Source of the DNA: Onishia niordana
Lineage (GTDB): Bacteria; Pseudomonadota; Gammaproteobacteria; Pseudomonadales; Halomonadaceae
Reading direction: 5' to 3'
NCBI RefSeq assembly: GCF_004798965.1
Contig: NZ_SDSD01000008.1
Coordinates: 1 to 64,000 of the forward strand
Length of the DNA stretch: 64,000 nucleotides
In this document: positions 45,101 through 53,942 of the stretch, one piece after another
Layout: every line of letters begins with the position of its first letter
How positions within the stretch are numbered: position 1 is the first letter of the stretch
The notes under the pieces: generated by a model
Told to the model about the DNA's origin: nothing
The model's input: the letters and a program-made list of their open reading frames with translations, nothing else
Databases searched by the model: none
Position numbers and translations under genes: made by a program

Positions 45101-45388
45101 CTAGTCGTCCAGATGCTTCAGGGCACGCCTAGGACGGCTCCGCTCGCCCCGACGACGCGCCTCGTCGCCCAACCGCTGGCCTACCACCCTAGCCACCCCG
45201 ACCAGGGCGCCACTCGCCATGCCCCAGGCCAGCGCTTCATGCCAACGGGTATCGCGACGTCCGGGGTTCTCCGGTGGGGGGTTCCCGGCCGTTTTGCGGT
45301 AGGCCTCACGGGCGGTGTGGCGCGTCATGAGGCTGGCGCCGATGACGGCCGTATAGCCGACCACCGACCAGAGCAGATGCTTTTTCAT
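45101..45388 (-). CDS. DUF4235-type small membrane protein
   Basis: 95 aa with two hydrophobic segments (about 5-22 and 50-70) and a basic tail. It resembles DUF4235 proteins (WSVVGYTAVIGASLMTRH...ALAWGMASGALVGVARVV). GGAGG lies 10 nt before the ATG. The function is unknown. No base separates its stop (45101-45103, minus strand) from the stop of the convergent gene. Confidence 0.72.
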   Translation of the reverse strand: MKKHLLWSVVGYTAVIGASLMTRHTAREAYRKTAGNPPPENPGRRDTRWHEALAWGMASGALVGVARVVGQRLGDEARRRGERSRPRRALKHLDD

Positions 45389-45573
45389 GGCTTGACGACC
45401 TCCAGTTAAAGGGGTGAACTGTTGTGGCTTTACTCACCCATACCTAGCATGCGAGCACGCCGTTTTCATAGCCTAGCACCACCTCCACGGCCGGCATGCT
45501 AGAGCGCTTCTCATTGCGAGCGATATACTCAAGGGCGCGGTATACCACGCTACTCTGACTGACGAGTCCTTAC

Positions 45574-46605
45574 TTGCTGACCGACCTATCCCTCAGCACC
45601 GCCATCATCCTGACCATCGGCTGTACGCTGGTAATCGGCGTGGCGGGCACGCGCCTGGCCCATATCGTCGATGACCTGGCCGACCGCACCGGGCTCGGAG
45701 AGGCCATCGCCGGCGCCGTGCTGCTGGGGCTTGCCACCTCGCTGTCAGGGCTGGTGCTATCGATATCCGCCGCGCTTGCCGATCATCCGACCCTCGCCAT
45801 GAGCAATGCGCTGGGCGGTATAGCCGTACAGACCCTGTTCCTTACCATCGCCGATATGGTCCATCGACGAGCCAATCTGGAGCACGCCGCCGCTTCCGTC
45901 GGCAACCTGGTGCAGGGTAGCCTGCTGCTGTGTCTACTGGCACTGGTGCTGGTGGGGCGCTTCGCCCCCGAGTGGACCCTGTGGCAGGTACACCCGGTGA
46001 CCCCGCTACTGGTAGTGGTCTACCTGTTCGGGCTGCGTCTGGCCGACCGCACCAAGGACAGCCCGATGTGGCGCCCCGCCCAAACCCGCGATACCCAACC
46101 CGACATTCCCGACGACCAGGCCGCGACCCGCTCGCTGCTAACGCTGTGGCTGAGTTTCCTGGGCCTGGCACTGGCCCTCGCCACGAGCGGCTGGGTGCTT
46201 GAGCGCGCCGCTTCGGTGATCGCCACCGAGACCGGTATCGGCCAGTCCGTCGTCGGGGCGTTGATGACCGCGGTGGTCACCTCCCTGCCGGAACTGGTCA
46301 CCTCGGTGGCCGCCGTCCGGCGTGGCGCCTTGACCCTGGCCGTGGCCGGCATCATCGGCGGCAACGCCTTCGACACCCTCTTCGTCGCCGCCTCGGACGT
46401 CGCCTATCGAGGCGGGTCGATCTATCACGCCATCCCCGACCCGGTGGCGTTGTGGGTCGCTCTATCGCTACTGATGACCGCCATCCTGATGGTCGGCATG
46501 ATTCATCGCGAACGCCAAGGCCCCGGGCGCATCGGCTTCGAGAGCGTGGCCATTGCCGCCTGTTACCTGGCAGGCGTGCTGTCATTACTGTTCACCTCCG
46601 GCTGA
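45574..46605 (+). CDS. Sodium/calcium exchanger-family protein
   Basis: CaCA-superfamily cation antiporter, 343 aa, about ten helices with two inverted alpha-repeats. Repeat 1 reads [20 protein letters not shown], repeat 2 [19 protein letters not shown] then GNAFDTLF. The first repeat has SLSG where the second has the canonical SLPE, so the acidic ion ligand is present only in repeat 2, as in divergent members. TTG 45574 is the only good upstream start, with GACGAG before it. The ion is not certain. Confidence 0.78.
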   Translation: MLTDLSLSTAIILTIGCTLVIGVAGTRLAHIVDDLADRTGLGEAIAGAVLLGLATSLSGLVLSISAALADHPTLAMSNALGGIAVQTLFLTIADMVHRRANLEHAAASVGNLVQGSLLLCLLALVLVGRFAPEWTLWQVHPVTPLLVVVYLFGLRLADRTKDSPMWRPAQTRDTQPDIPDDQAATRSLLTLWLSFLGLALALATSGWVLERAASVIATETGIGQSVVGALMTAVVTSLPELVTSVAAVRRGALTLAVAGIIGGNAFDTLFVAASDVAYRGGSIYHAIPDPVALWVALSLLMTAILMVGMIHRERQGPGRIGFESVAIAACYLAGVLSLLFTSG

Positions 46606-46704
46606 GTCCGCCTCACATCTCACCTGAGACGGGCCGGAAAACGACCCACTACCCGACCTTTGTCTAGCCCTGAAAACTTGCCCTCCGACCGCTAGCAAAC
46701 CTAC

Positions 46705-46722
46705 GATGGTAACGTTCCCATT
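46705..46722. promoter_or_regulatory. LacI-type operator A (upstream of ptxS-like gene)
   Basis: GATGGTAACGTTCCCATT, quasi-palindromic around a central CG, as is usual for LacI-family sites. It lies 17 bp before the regulator start and is 16/18 identical to operator B at 47987-48004. It suggests autoregulation. Confidence 0.7.
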
Positions 46723-46738
46723 CGAGGTCGACCCCTTC

Positions 46739-47782
46739 ATGGCCGACAACCCCAACCGTGCCACCATCCTGGAAGTCGCCCGCGATGCCGGCGTCTCCAA
46801 GACCAGCGTATCGCGCTACTTCAGCAGCGAACGTGATCGCCTGTCGGAGACGATGCAGACACGCATCGCCCGTGCCGCCAAGCGCTTGAATTACCGCCCC
46901 AATCAGATGGCTCGTGGCCTCAAGGGGGGCCATTCACGGCTCATCGGCATGCTGGTGGCGGATATTCTCAACCCCTTCTCGGTGGCGGTGATGCATGGGG
47001 TCGAGCAGGCCTGCCGGGCCCGCGGTTTCTCATTACTGGTGTGCAATACCGACAACGACCCGGCTCAGGAGCGCGATCATCTGGCATTGCTTGCCGCCTA
47101 CCGGGTCGAAGGCCTGGTGATCAACGCTGCCGGCCAGCCCAGCCGCGAGCTCAAGCAGATTGCCGAGCAGGGAACGCCGCTGGTGCTGCTGGACCGCTCG
47201 CTGGGTGACTTCGAAGCCGACGAGGTCGGCCTCGATAATGCACGGGCCATCGACATGGCACTGGATCACCTCTCGGCCCAGGGCTACGGCGACCTGCTCT
47301 ATCTTAGCGAACCCACCTCGCAGGCAAGCTCCCGCCAGATTCGCCAAGAGCGCTTCGAGCAGCAGCTCGTCGTGCGCGGACTCGAGGGCAAGGCGGCCAG
47401 CCTGTCGCTGGACAAGGATCATGCCGCACTCGAGCACGCCATCAGGGACTTTCTGGCCGCCCCCTCCCAGCAGCCGAAGGCACTGCTATGCGCCAATGGC
47501 CATGTCACGCTTGCCGTCACGCGCGTGTTACAGGCTCAGGGCGTGGTGTTAGGCGAAACCGGGCTGATGGGCATCGACGAACTCGATTGGTGCGATCTGG
47601 TCACGCCGGGCATCACCACGCTAGCCCAGCCCACCGAGGGTATCGGTCGTGCCGCCGTTGAGGCCCTGCTGCAACGCCTCGAGCACCGCGGCAACACGGC
47701 ACCGCCGCGGCGCATCCAGTATCAGGCGCAGCTGATGTCGCGCGGCTCTACCCAACGCCCCGCACCTTTCACGCCTCGCTAG
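46739..47782 (+). CDS. ptxS: LacI-family regulator, PtxS-like
   Basis: Repressor of 347 aa. ATG 46739 has GAGG upstream and starts the HTH correctly (TILEVARDAGVSKTSVSRYF, then hinge RLNYRPNQMARGLKGG). The ligand domain runs from about residue 65 to 335. It lies directly before kguE, as ptxS does in Pseudomonas aeruginosa, where PtxS answers to 2-ketogluconate. The name rests on this synteny and on paired operators, not on a sequence match that I could run. Its stop codon lies inside the left end of repeat copy 2. Confidence 0.7.
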   Translation: MADNPNRATILEVARDAGVSKTSVSRYFSSERDRLSETMQTRIARAAKRLNYRPNQMARGLKGGHSRLIGMLVADILNPFSVAVMHGVEQACRARGFSLLVCNTDNDPAQERDHLALLAAYRVEGLVINAAGQPSRELKQIAEQGTPLVLLDRSLGDFEADEVGLDNARAIDMALDHLSAQGYGDLLYLSEPTSQASSRQIRQERFEQQLVVRGLEGKAASLSLDKDHAALEHAIRDFLAAPSQQPKALLCANGHVTLAVTRVLQAQGVVLGETGLMGIDELDWCDLVTPGITTLAQPTEGIGRAAVEALLQRLEHRGNTAPPRRIQYQAQLMSRGSTQRPAPFTPR

Positions 47783-47921
47783 GCTTGTCCGAAAAGTCGA
47801 CGAGCGAAGGATAGACAAGGCAAAAATCAGCGAAAAAGCGGAGTTTACAGGCCGTAAATGAGTATTTTGAGCTAATTTTTAACGCCGTATAGCCGAGCGC
47901 AGACACTTTTCAGACATGGCC
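47782..47921. repeat. MITE-like dispersed repeat, copy 2
   Basis: 140-bp partner of 26459-26598. Its terminal inverted repeats extend further than in copy 1: CGCTAGGC-TTGTCCGAAAAG at the left (from 47777) mirrors CGCTAGGCCATGTCTGAAAAG at the right (to 47926). The internal hairpin stem has changed jointly on both sides relative to copy 1 (AAAAATCAGC / GCTAATTTTT). It fills the gap between the regulator and kguE and provides the regulator stop codon. Confidence 0.78.
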
Positions 47922-47954
47922 TAGCGCCTCACGCCGCCATCTAGGAGACACCCC

Positions 47955-48794
47955 ATGACCACTCGATCACCCACGCCACGCGCCTCGATGGTACCGTTCC
48001 CATCACACCTGTCGGCCAGTCCGGACAGCGCCGCGGTACTGGTCGCCACCTCGGCATTCGGTCACTCGCTGATCGCCGAACACGGCCAGGCGGCCGTTCT
48101 GCCCTGGCTCAAGGAGGCCGGCGCCGACGGCGTGGAAATCCGTCGGGAACTGCTGCCCGATGGCTTCGATGATTTCGAGGCGTTGGGGCGGGCAGGCGCC
48201 GATGCCTCGCTGGGCGTGGTCTACTCTGCCGCCGACGCGCTATGGCACGGCGACAGCCTGGCGCCCGGCGTCATGACGCGTCTGGAGGAAAGCCGGCGCC
48301 TGGGGGCGCTGGCCGTGAAGTTCTCGCTTGGCCATTATGCCTCGGATGCCTCGCCCGCCAGTCGCGCCACCGCCTGGCAGCAGCTGTGCGAGGCGCTAAA
48401 CGGTACTGCCACGCCACTGCTGCTGATCGAGAATGACCAGACGGCAGAAGGCGGCACCCTCGCACCGATGGCCGCGATTCTTGCCGATGCCAAGGCCGCC
48501 GGCTGCCCGCTGTACATGACCTTTGATATTGGCAACTGGCAGTGGACAGGAGTCGACCCGCTGGCCGCCGCTCAGGCGCTGGGGCCCTATGTGCGCTACC
48601 TGCATTGCAAGGGCGTGAGTGTCGAGCGCGATAGGCTCCACGCCAGCGTGCCCGACGACCGGGAGCTGGCCGAATGGCGAGCGCTGCTGGCGCACTTCCC
48701 TGCGGGCGTGACCCGCGCTATCGAATATCCCCTGCAAGGATCGCCGCTGGTGGATGTGACCCGTGAGCAGTTCAACCGACTGCGCCCCCTTTAA
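47955..48794 (+). CDS. kguE: KguE-like sugar phosphate isomerase/epimerase
   Basis: TIM-barrel protein of the xylose-isomerase-like / AP-endonuclease-2 family, 279 aa. AGGAG lies 8 nt before ATG 47955. Metal-binding and barrel motifs include DGVEIRRELLPDGFDDFE, LLLIENDQTAEGG, YMTFDIGNWQWTGVDP and YLHCKGV. The position after a ptxS-like gene and before kguK and kguD matches the kgu operon of Pseudomonas. A LacI operator (47987-48004) sits within codons 11-17, so the first residues may be constrained by DNA binding. Confidence 0.78.
   Translation: MTTRSPTPRASMVPFPSHLSASPDSAAVLVATSAFGHSLIAEHGQAAVLPWLKEAGADGVEIRRELLPDGFDDFEALGRAGADASLGVVYSAADALWHGDSLAPGVMTRLEESRRLGALAVKFSLGHYASDASPASRATAWQQLCEALNGTATPLLLIENDQTAEGGTLAPMAAILADAKAAGCPLYMTFDIGNWQWTGVDPLAAAQALGPYVRYLHCKGVSVERDRLHASVPDDRELAEWRALLAHFPAGVTRAIEYPLQGSPLVDVTREQFNRLRPL
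47987..48004. promoter_or_regulatory. LacI-type operator B, inside kguE
   Basis: GATGGTACCGTTCCCATC, 16/18 identical to operator A and with the same central CG symmetry. It lies 33-50 bp inside the kguE reading frame. Repression from here would act as a roadblock or by looping to operator A, about 1.28 kb away. Confidence 0.65.
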
Positions 48795-48838
48795 GCCTTC
48801 CACCAACAACACCTCACGCCTAGACAAGAGGAGCCTTT

Positions 48839-49828
48839 ATGCCATCACACGACACGCCACCCGAGGTGGTCGCCTTCGGGGAGGCGATGACGATGTTCGT
48901 CGCCGAGCACCCGGGTACGCTATCCGAGGTCGAGCATTTCCAGCGCCGCATCGCCGGGGCCGATACCAACGTGGCCATCGGTCTTGCCCGTCTGGGCTTC
49001 CACGTGGGCTGGCTGAGTCGGGTCGGTGATGACAGTTTCGGGCACTATATTCGCCGCACCCTGGAGGCCGAGGGCCTCGACTGCCGCCATCTGATCAATG
49101 ACCCGGACCACCCGACCGGCCTGGTGTTCAAGGCACGCGCCGCAGATGGCGCCGACCCGCACGTCGAATACTGGCGCCACGGCAGCGCCGCCAGCCAGCT
49201 CTCGCCGAGCGATGCAACCGCGGTGGACGTCGGTGCCTGGCGCCATCTGCATGCCACCGGCATTCCCCCGGCGTTGTCGGCGAGCTGCCGCGAGTTATCC
49301 TTTCACATGCTCGACAAGGCACGCGAGGCAGGCGCCAGCATCTCCTTCGACCCCAACCTGCGGCCAAGCCTTTGGCACAGTGAGGCCGAGATGGCCAGCA
49401 CCCTCAATGCCATGGCCGCCAAGGCCGACTGGGTGTTGCCGGGGCTCGCCGAGGGTCAACGCCTGACCGGGCTGGAAACGGCTCATGACATCGCCGGTTT
49501 CTATCTTGAGCGTGGCGCCAAGGCGGTGATCATCAAGCTTGGCCCCGAGGGCAGCTACTACCGCGGCGTACTGGGCGGCCAGGAGGAAAGCTTCACGATA
49601 GCCGGCATCCCCGTGCCGACAGTCGTTGATACCGTCGGCGCCGGCGACGGCTTCGCGGTGGGCGTGATCAGCGCCCTGCTAGACGGATGCGCGCCCCACG
49701 AGGCCCTGAGACGCGGTAACCTGATCGGCGCCGAGGCAGTGCAGGTTCGCGGCGACATGGAAGGCCTGCCGCATCGAGACCAGCTGGCGAGCCTGGAAGC
49801 CAGTAGCGACACACCCGAAGGCCAGTGA
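48839..49828 (+). CDS. kguK: Sugar-acid kinase, KguK/KdgK-like
   Basis: PfkB/ribokinase-family kinase, 329 aa. GAGGAG lies 6 nt upstream. Marks are GEAMTMFVAEHPG, the N-terminal GADTNVAIGLARLGF, the anion-hole and catalytic motif DTVGAGDGFAVGV, and KLGPEGSYYR. By operon context it would phosphorylate 2-ketogluconate to 2-keto-6-phosphogluconate. KDG kinase activity is the main alternative, since these are close relatives. Confidence 0.82.
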   Translation: MPSHDTPPEVVAFGEAMTMFVAEHPGTLSEVEHFQRRIAGADTNVAIGLARLGFHVGWLSRVGDDSFGHYIRRTLEAEGLDCRHLINDPDHPTGLVFKARAADGADPHVEYWRHGSAASQLSPSDATAVDVGAWRHLHATGIPPALSASCRELSFHMLDKAREAGASISFDPNLRPSLWHSEAEMASTLNAMAAKADWVLPGLAEGQRLTGLETAHDIAGFYLERGAKAVIIKLGPEGSYYRGVLGGQEESFTIAGIPVPTVVDTVGAGDGFAVGVISALLDGCAPHEALRRGNLIGAEAVQVRGDMEGLPHRDQLASLEASSDTPEGQ

Positions 49829-49858
49829 GCCGAGTCCCTCGTACATAAGGAGTCTTAA

Positions 49859-50836
49859 ATGAAAAAGCGTATCGTGGCGTTTCGCCGCCTCAACGATGAT
49901 CAGCTCGGCCAGTTGCGCCGTGATTTCCATGTCGACTACTTCGATCCACTGGCATCTGCCGATGACCCGGCATTCCTCGCGGCATTGGAGCAGGCGCATG
50001 GCCTGGTGGGGGCCGGCCTCAAGGTCACACCGGCGTTACTCGACAAGGCGCCGCACCTCGAGGCCATTGCCAGCATCTCGGTGGGATATGACAACTATCC
50101 GGTCGAGGAGCTGACGCGGCGCGGCATTCTCTTATGCAACACCCCGGACGTGCTGACCGAAACCACCGCCGATACCGGTTTCTTGCTGATCATGTCGACG
50201 GCACGGCGTGCCGTGGAGCTTGCGGAGTTCGTCAAGCGTGGTGACTGGAAAGCCAGCATCGGCGAGGCGCAATTTGGCTCCGATGTTCACGGCAAGACGC
50301 TCGGCATGGTGGGCTTTGGCCGTATCGGCGCCGCCATCGCCCGCCGGGGCGCACTGGGTTTCGGCATGCGTATTCTCTATTCCAATGCCTCGCCCAAGCC
50401 AGCCCTGGAAGACGAGCTGGGCGCGCGACGCTGCGAGTTCGACGAACTGCTTGAAGCCGCCGACTTCGTCTGTGTCACGGTGCCCCTGAGTGCCGAGACC
50501 GAGCGACTGATCGGCGCCCGCGAGTTCGCGCTCATGCGCCACTCGGCCATCTTCATCAATATCTCGCGTGGCAAGGTCGTCGACGAGAAGGCTCTGATCG
50601 AGGCACTCGAGCAAGGCGAGATCCGCGCCGCGGGCCTTGATGTCTTCGAGCAAGAGCCGCTGCCCGAGACCTCGCCTCTGCCACAGATGGCCAACGTGGT
50701 AGCGCTTCCGCACATCGGCTCGGGAACGGTGGAAACGCGCACCGCCATGGCGCAAAGAGCCGTCGATAACATCACCCTGGCACTAAGCGGCAAGCGCCCG
50801 GTCAGCCCGGTCAATGTCGAACTCTTGAACGACTGA
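49859..50836 (+). CDS. kguD: 2-ketogluconate-6-P reductase-like D-2-hydroxyacid dehydrogenase
   Basis: NAD(P)H-dependent D-2-hydroxyacid dehydrogenase, 325 aa, GhrB/KguD type. AAGGAG lies upstream. The Rossmann motif is GMVGFGRIGAAIARRG (about residue 150). Catalytic residues are in NISRGKVVDE (Arg), DVFEQEPLP (Glu) and LPHIGSGT (His). It would reduce 2-keto-6-phosphogluconate to 6-phosphogluconate. It is third in the kguE-K-D operon; the MFS permease KguT usually found between K and D is missing. Confidence 0.83.
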   Translation: MKKRIVAFRRLNDDQLGQLRRDFHVDYFDPLASADDPAFLAALEQAHGLVGAGLKVTPALLDKAPHLEAIASISVGYDNYPVEELTRRGILLCNTPDVLTETTADTGFLLIMSTARRAVELAEFVKRGDWKASIGEAQFGSDVHGKTLGMVGFGRIGAAIARRGALGFGMRILYSNASPKPALEDELGARRCEFDELLEAADFVCVTVPLSAETERLIGAREFALMRHSAIFINISRGKVVDEKALIEALEQGEIRAAGLDVFEQEPLPETSPLPQMANVVALPHIGSGTVETRTAMAQRAVDNITLALSGKRPVSPVNVELLND

Positions 50837-50845
50837 CTCCGTCCT

Positions 50846-50866
50846 GGCGGCCCTTGGCTGGCCGCC
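50846..50866 (+). terminator. Weak hairpin after kguD
   Basis: GGCGGCC/GGCCGCC 7-bp stem, 7-nt loop, 9 bp after the kguD stop, without a T-run. It is a possible Rho-dependent or weak terminator ahead of a 260-bp gap that carries the promoter for the next regulator. Confidence 0.35.
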
Positions 50867-51096
50867 TGCCTGCGCTACCGCTTTCCCGGCCCGGCCTACA
50901 TACCGCCGTGGCCGGGGTATGGCCGTGAGCATGCATGAAACCTTTACCAGTGAGTCAAGCGTGGTACTGGCTGACCACCGTCGCTGCCCACTGGACGGCC
51001 ATCATAGACTAAAGATGAGTTGGTAGGTGCCAGGGGATCTTCTAGATTTAGACCCATCCAAAAAGATGCAGTTTCCCGTTCACCACGGAGTACGAC

Positions 51097-52185
51097 ATGG
51101 CCCAAGACACCGCTCGCCCATCACCCCGTCGCGACTCCAGCAGCATCACGCTGCAGGACATCGCTGCGCATTCAGGGGTGTCTCGCTCGACGGTGTCGCT
51201 GGTCCTGCGCGAGAGCCCGCTGGTGGCCGACCGCACCCGCCTCAAGGTGCAGCGATCAATCAAGGAGCTGGGCTATGTCTACAACCGCGGCGCCGCCGCC
51301 CTGCGTGGCAGCCGCACCTCGACGCTCGGCGTCGTGGTCTACGACATCGCCAATCCCTTCTTCGGCGCCATGGTGGCGGGCATTGATGCGGCCCTGAACA
51401 AGGAAGGCTACGTCTCATTCCTGGCCAATAGCGAGGACTCACCACAGCGCCAGCAGCGCTTTCTCGAACGCATGCGTGAGCATAGCGTCGATGGCATCCT
51501 GCTGTGTCCGGCCGAGGGGACGCCGCCGTCGCTGATCGATACCCTGGCCGAGTGGCAACTGCCCTGTGTCCAGGTACTGCGCCACATCGGCGCCCCACCC
51601 TTTGACTACGCCAGCAGCGATTTCGTCCTCGGCGTGCATCAGGCCGTTGACCATCTGGTAGCCCTCGGCCATCGGCGCATCGCCTTTCTCGGCGGCTATG
51701 CCGAGCATTCGGCGACTCAGGAGCGCTGGCAGGGCTACGCGGAAGCACTGGCCCATCACGGCCTCGACTATCAGCGTCTGATCCGGGGCAACGTGACCCG
51801 AAGTGCGGGCCTTGAGCTGATCGAAACGCTGATGCGCGAGGCGCCCCGCCCCACGGCGGTGATCTGCCACAACGACCTGGTCGCCTTCGGTGCCATGCTG
51901 GGCTTGAAGCGCCTGGGTCTGACACCGGGGCAGGACTGCGCGGTGATCGGCACTGATGATGTCGAGGAAGCGACCCTTGGCGACCCGGCATTGACCAGTG
52001 TCGCCACCCACCCTTACGCCATCGGCGAGGAGGCAGCGCGACTAGCGCTGCGTCGCATTGCCGACCCCGACGGGGCGCGCGAGCAAGTCGTGCTCGCCCC
52101 CCGGCTCCAGGTTCGCGAGTCCTGTGGTGGTTCATTAACAGAGACTCCCGCGACGTCGCCGGCCACAGCTGGCTCACCCCCCTGA
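51097..52185 (+). CDS. LacI-family regulator next to TRAP genes
   Basis: Repressor of 362 aa. GGAG lies upstream. The HTH reads ITLQDIAAHSGVSRSTVSLVL with hinge GYVYNRGAAALRGSRTSTLG, typical of the GntR/PtxS-like LacI branch with the RESPLVADRTR segment. The ligand domain follows to about residue 345. It lies between kguD and dctP-Q-M and is the likely regulator of the TRAP genes, perhaps together with the first LacI protein. I could not find its operator. Confidence 0.85.
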   Translation: MAQDTARPSPRRDSSSITLQDIAAHSGVSRSTVSLVLRESPLVADRTRLKVQRSIKELGYVYNRGAAALRGSRTSTLGVVVYDIANPFFGAMVAGIDAALNKEGYVSFLANSEDSPQRQQRFLERMREHSVDGILLCPAEGTPPSLIDTLAEWQLPCVQVLRHIGAPPFDYASSDFVLGVHQAVDHLVALGHRRIAFLGGYAEHSATQERWQGYAEALAHHGLDYQRLIRGNVTRSAGLELIETLMREAPRPTAVICHNDLVAFGAMLGLKRLGLTPGQDCAVIGTDDVEEATLGDPALTSVATHPYAIGEEAARLALRRIADPDGAREQVVLAPRLQVRESCGGSLTETPATSPATAGSPP

Positions 52186-52257
52186 GCAGCGCCCGACGCT
52201 CGGGAGCTGTTCCAACGCCGTCAATCACTACAACAACGAACTCCCAGAGGTATCGAC

Positions 52258-53268
52258 ATGACCAAGAACTGGATCGATCCAAAAGCACTCCCCGCCCTGA
52301 CGCGCGGCTTGCTGACCGGCGCCCTTGTGACCGCCGCGCTGGGCATCGCCGGCACCGCTCAGGCATTCGACCTGCGCTTTGGCCACGGTGGCACCGAAGA
52401 CACCGCCTATCAGCTGGGCGCCGAGAAATTTCAGGAGCTGATTGACGAGAAAAGCGAGGGCGAGATCGGCGTCCAGATCCTCGGTAACTCCGTGCTTGGC
52501 CATGAAACCGAGATGTTCGAGCAGCAGATGGCTGGCGCACTGGATATGTCGATCATCAACCCGGGGCTGATCACTGACTTCTCGCCGACCGCCAACGTCT
52601 TCTCGATCCCGTTCTTGTACCGTGACGTCGAGCACTGGCATACCGTCCTCGATGGCGACGTCGGCCGAGACATTGCGGACCAGATCAGCGAGGAAACCGG
52701 CGTCAAGATACTGGCCTTCTTCGGCGGCGGTAAGCGCCAGATCGTCAGCACGCGGCCGCTGGAAGACCTCGATGATATCGAGGGGATGAAACTGCGGACC
52801 AACCCCACCAAACCGCTGATCACCGCCTGGTCGGCGCTGGGGGCAGAACCCACCGTGATGGCCTGGAAGGAGATCTACACCGGTCTGCAGCTAGGCGCTA
52901 TCGACGGCCTGCTCAACGAAGCCGAGTGGATCCATCGCATGCGCTTCCACGAGGTGGCGCCCCATATCGGTCTCTCGCAGCACGATATCACCGTGCGCCT
53001 GCTGACCATGTCAGAGATGGCCTGGGATCGCCTGGGTGACGAGCAGCAGCAGGCGGTCATGGCCGCCGCCCAGGAAGCCGCCCACTACGCTCGCGAAGTG
53101 CAGCTCAAGCAGGATAGCGAGGCGCTGGATCAGCTGGTGGCCGAAGGCGCGACATTGCATGAGCTCGATCGTGAGCGCATGCAGGAAATCGTCAAGGCGC
53201 CCCTGGCCGAGGTCATCGAAGACATGGGGCTGACCGAGCTCCACCAGCAGATCATTAACGCCGAATAA
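52258..53268 (+). CDS. dctP: TRAP solute-binding protein, DctP family
   Basis: Periplasmic receptor of a TRAP transporter, 336 aa. AGAGG lies 7 nt upstream. A Sec signal (about 1-35) ends TAQA. Mature marks are LRFGHGGTEDTAYQLGAEKFQ, MKLRTNPTKPLITAWSALGA (with the substrate-binding arginine) and TGLQLGAIDGLLNE. The kgu genes upstream suggest a sugar acid such as 2-ketogluconate as ligand; this is inference. A GC-rich hairpin separates it from dctQ. Confidence 0.9.
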   Translation: MTKNWIDPKALPALTRGLLTGALVTAALGIAGTAQAFDLRFGHGGTEDTAYQLGAEKFQELIDEKSEGEIGVQILGNSVLGHETEMFEQQMAGALDMSIINPGLITDFSPTANVFSIPFLYRDVEHWHTVLDGDVGRDIADQISEETGVKILAFFGGGKRQIVSTRPLEDLDDIEGMKLRTNPTKPLITAWSALGAEPTVMAWKEIYTGLQLGAIDGLLNEAEWIHRMRFHEVAPHIGLSQHDITVRLLTMSEMAWDRLGDEQQQAVMAAAQEAAHYAREVQLKQDSEALDQLVAEGATLHELDRERMQEIVKAPLAEVIEDMGLTELHQQIINAE

Positions 53269-53274
53269 TGGCCG

Positions 53275-53298
53275 TGCCGGGGCCCTGGGGTCCCGGCA
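53275..53298 (+). promoter_or_regulatory. Intercistronic hairpin dctP / dctQ
   Basis: 11-bp stem TGCCGGGGCCC/GGGTCCCGGCA with one G.U pair and a 2-nt loop, 7 bp after the dctP stop, no T-run. It is in the same position as the hairpin in the TAXI operon and is likely to favour receptor mRNA. Confidence 0.55.
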
Positions 53299-53330
53299 TC
53301 TTCTCTACATTCCCAACCGAGGACAGCGTC

Positions 53331-53942
53331 ATGCCGACTCTGCTTCACGGCCTGTCACGCCTCAACCGGCTCCTGGAACGTGGCCTTTACCTGATTCTGC
53401 TGGCGTTGCTGGCCGGTTTCATCCTGCTGATCATCTACCAGATCGTCAGTCGCAACCTGCCGCTGATGCCGCGACTGTACTGGACCGAGGAGTTCAGCCG
53501 CTTCGCCTTCCAGTGGATGATCATGCTGGGCACCGCGGTGGGGGTGCTGCACGCCGATCACTTCGTGCTCGAGGCCTTCCCGCGCGGCTCGAGGGCGGAC
53601 CTGATCACCCGCTGGATCAGAGACCTGGCCTGTCTGACGGTGGGCGTCATTTTCATTGTCTACGGCAAGGACTTCGCCCTCTCAGGCCTCCGGCGCAGCG
53701 CCACCGCCTCCGGCCTGTCGATGATCTACGTCTACTCTGCCTTCACGGTCAGCGGTGTCTTCATCCTGCTGTTCAGCGCCCAGCGATTACTGCATGCCAT
53801 GCTCGAAGGCATGCCCCGCATGGAAGCTGCCCTTAACACCCCCAACGAGCTCGACGCAGTGCTCGAAAGCAGCGATCAGAGCACCGCTGCCCTCGGCGAT
53901 CTTCCCCCCACCCTTTCCGACCATGACAGGAGCCCCTCATGA
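53331..53942 (+). CDS. dctQ: TRAP small permease subunit, DctQ family
   Basis: Four-helix membrane protein, 203 aa. ATG 53331 has GAGGA 7 nt upstream; an earlier frame start within the hairpin is less likely. Marks are LYWTEEFSRFAFQWMIMLGTAVG, typical of the DctQ second helix, then HADHFVLEAFP. The acidic C-terminal tail (about 30 residues) is longer than usual. Its TGA overlaps the dctM ATG. Confidence 0.88.
   Translation: MPTLLHGLSRLNRLLERGLYLILLALLAGFILLIIYQIVSRNLPLMPRLYWTEEFSRFAFQWMIMLGTAVGVLHADHFVLEAFPRGSRADLITRWIRDLACLTVGVIFIVYGKDFALSGLRRSATASGLSMIYVYSAFTVSGVFILLFSAQRLLHAMLEGMPRMEAALNTPNELDAVLESSDQSTAALGDLPPTLSDHDRSPS

Noticed and set aside
51260..52540. 426-codon Arg/Ser-rich frame antisense to the second LacI gene
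   Set aside because: Composition and position mark it as an antisense artefact of a GC-rich gene.
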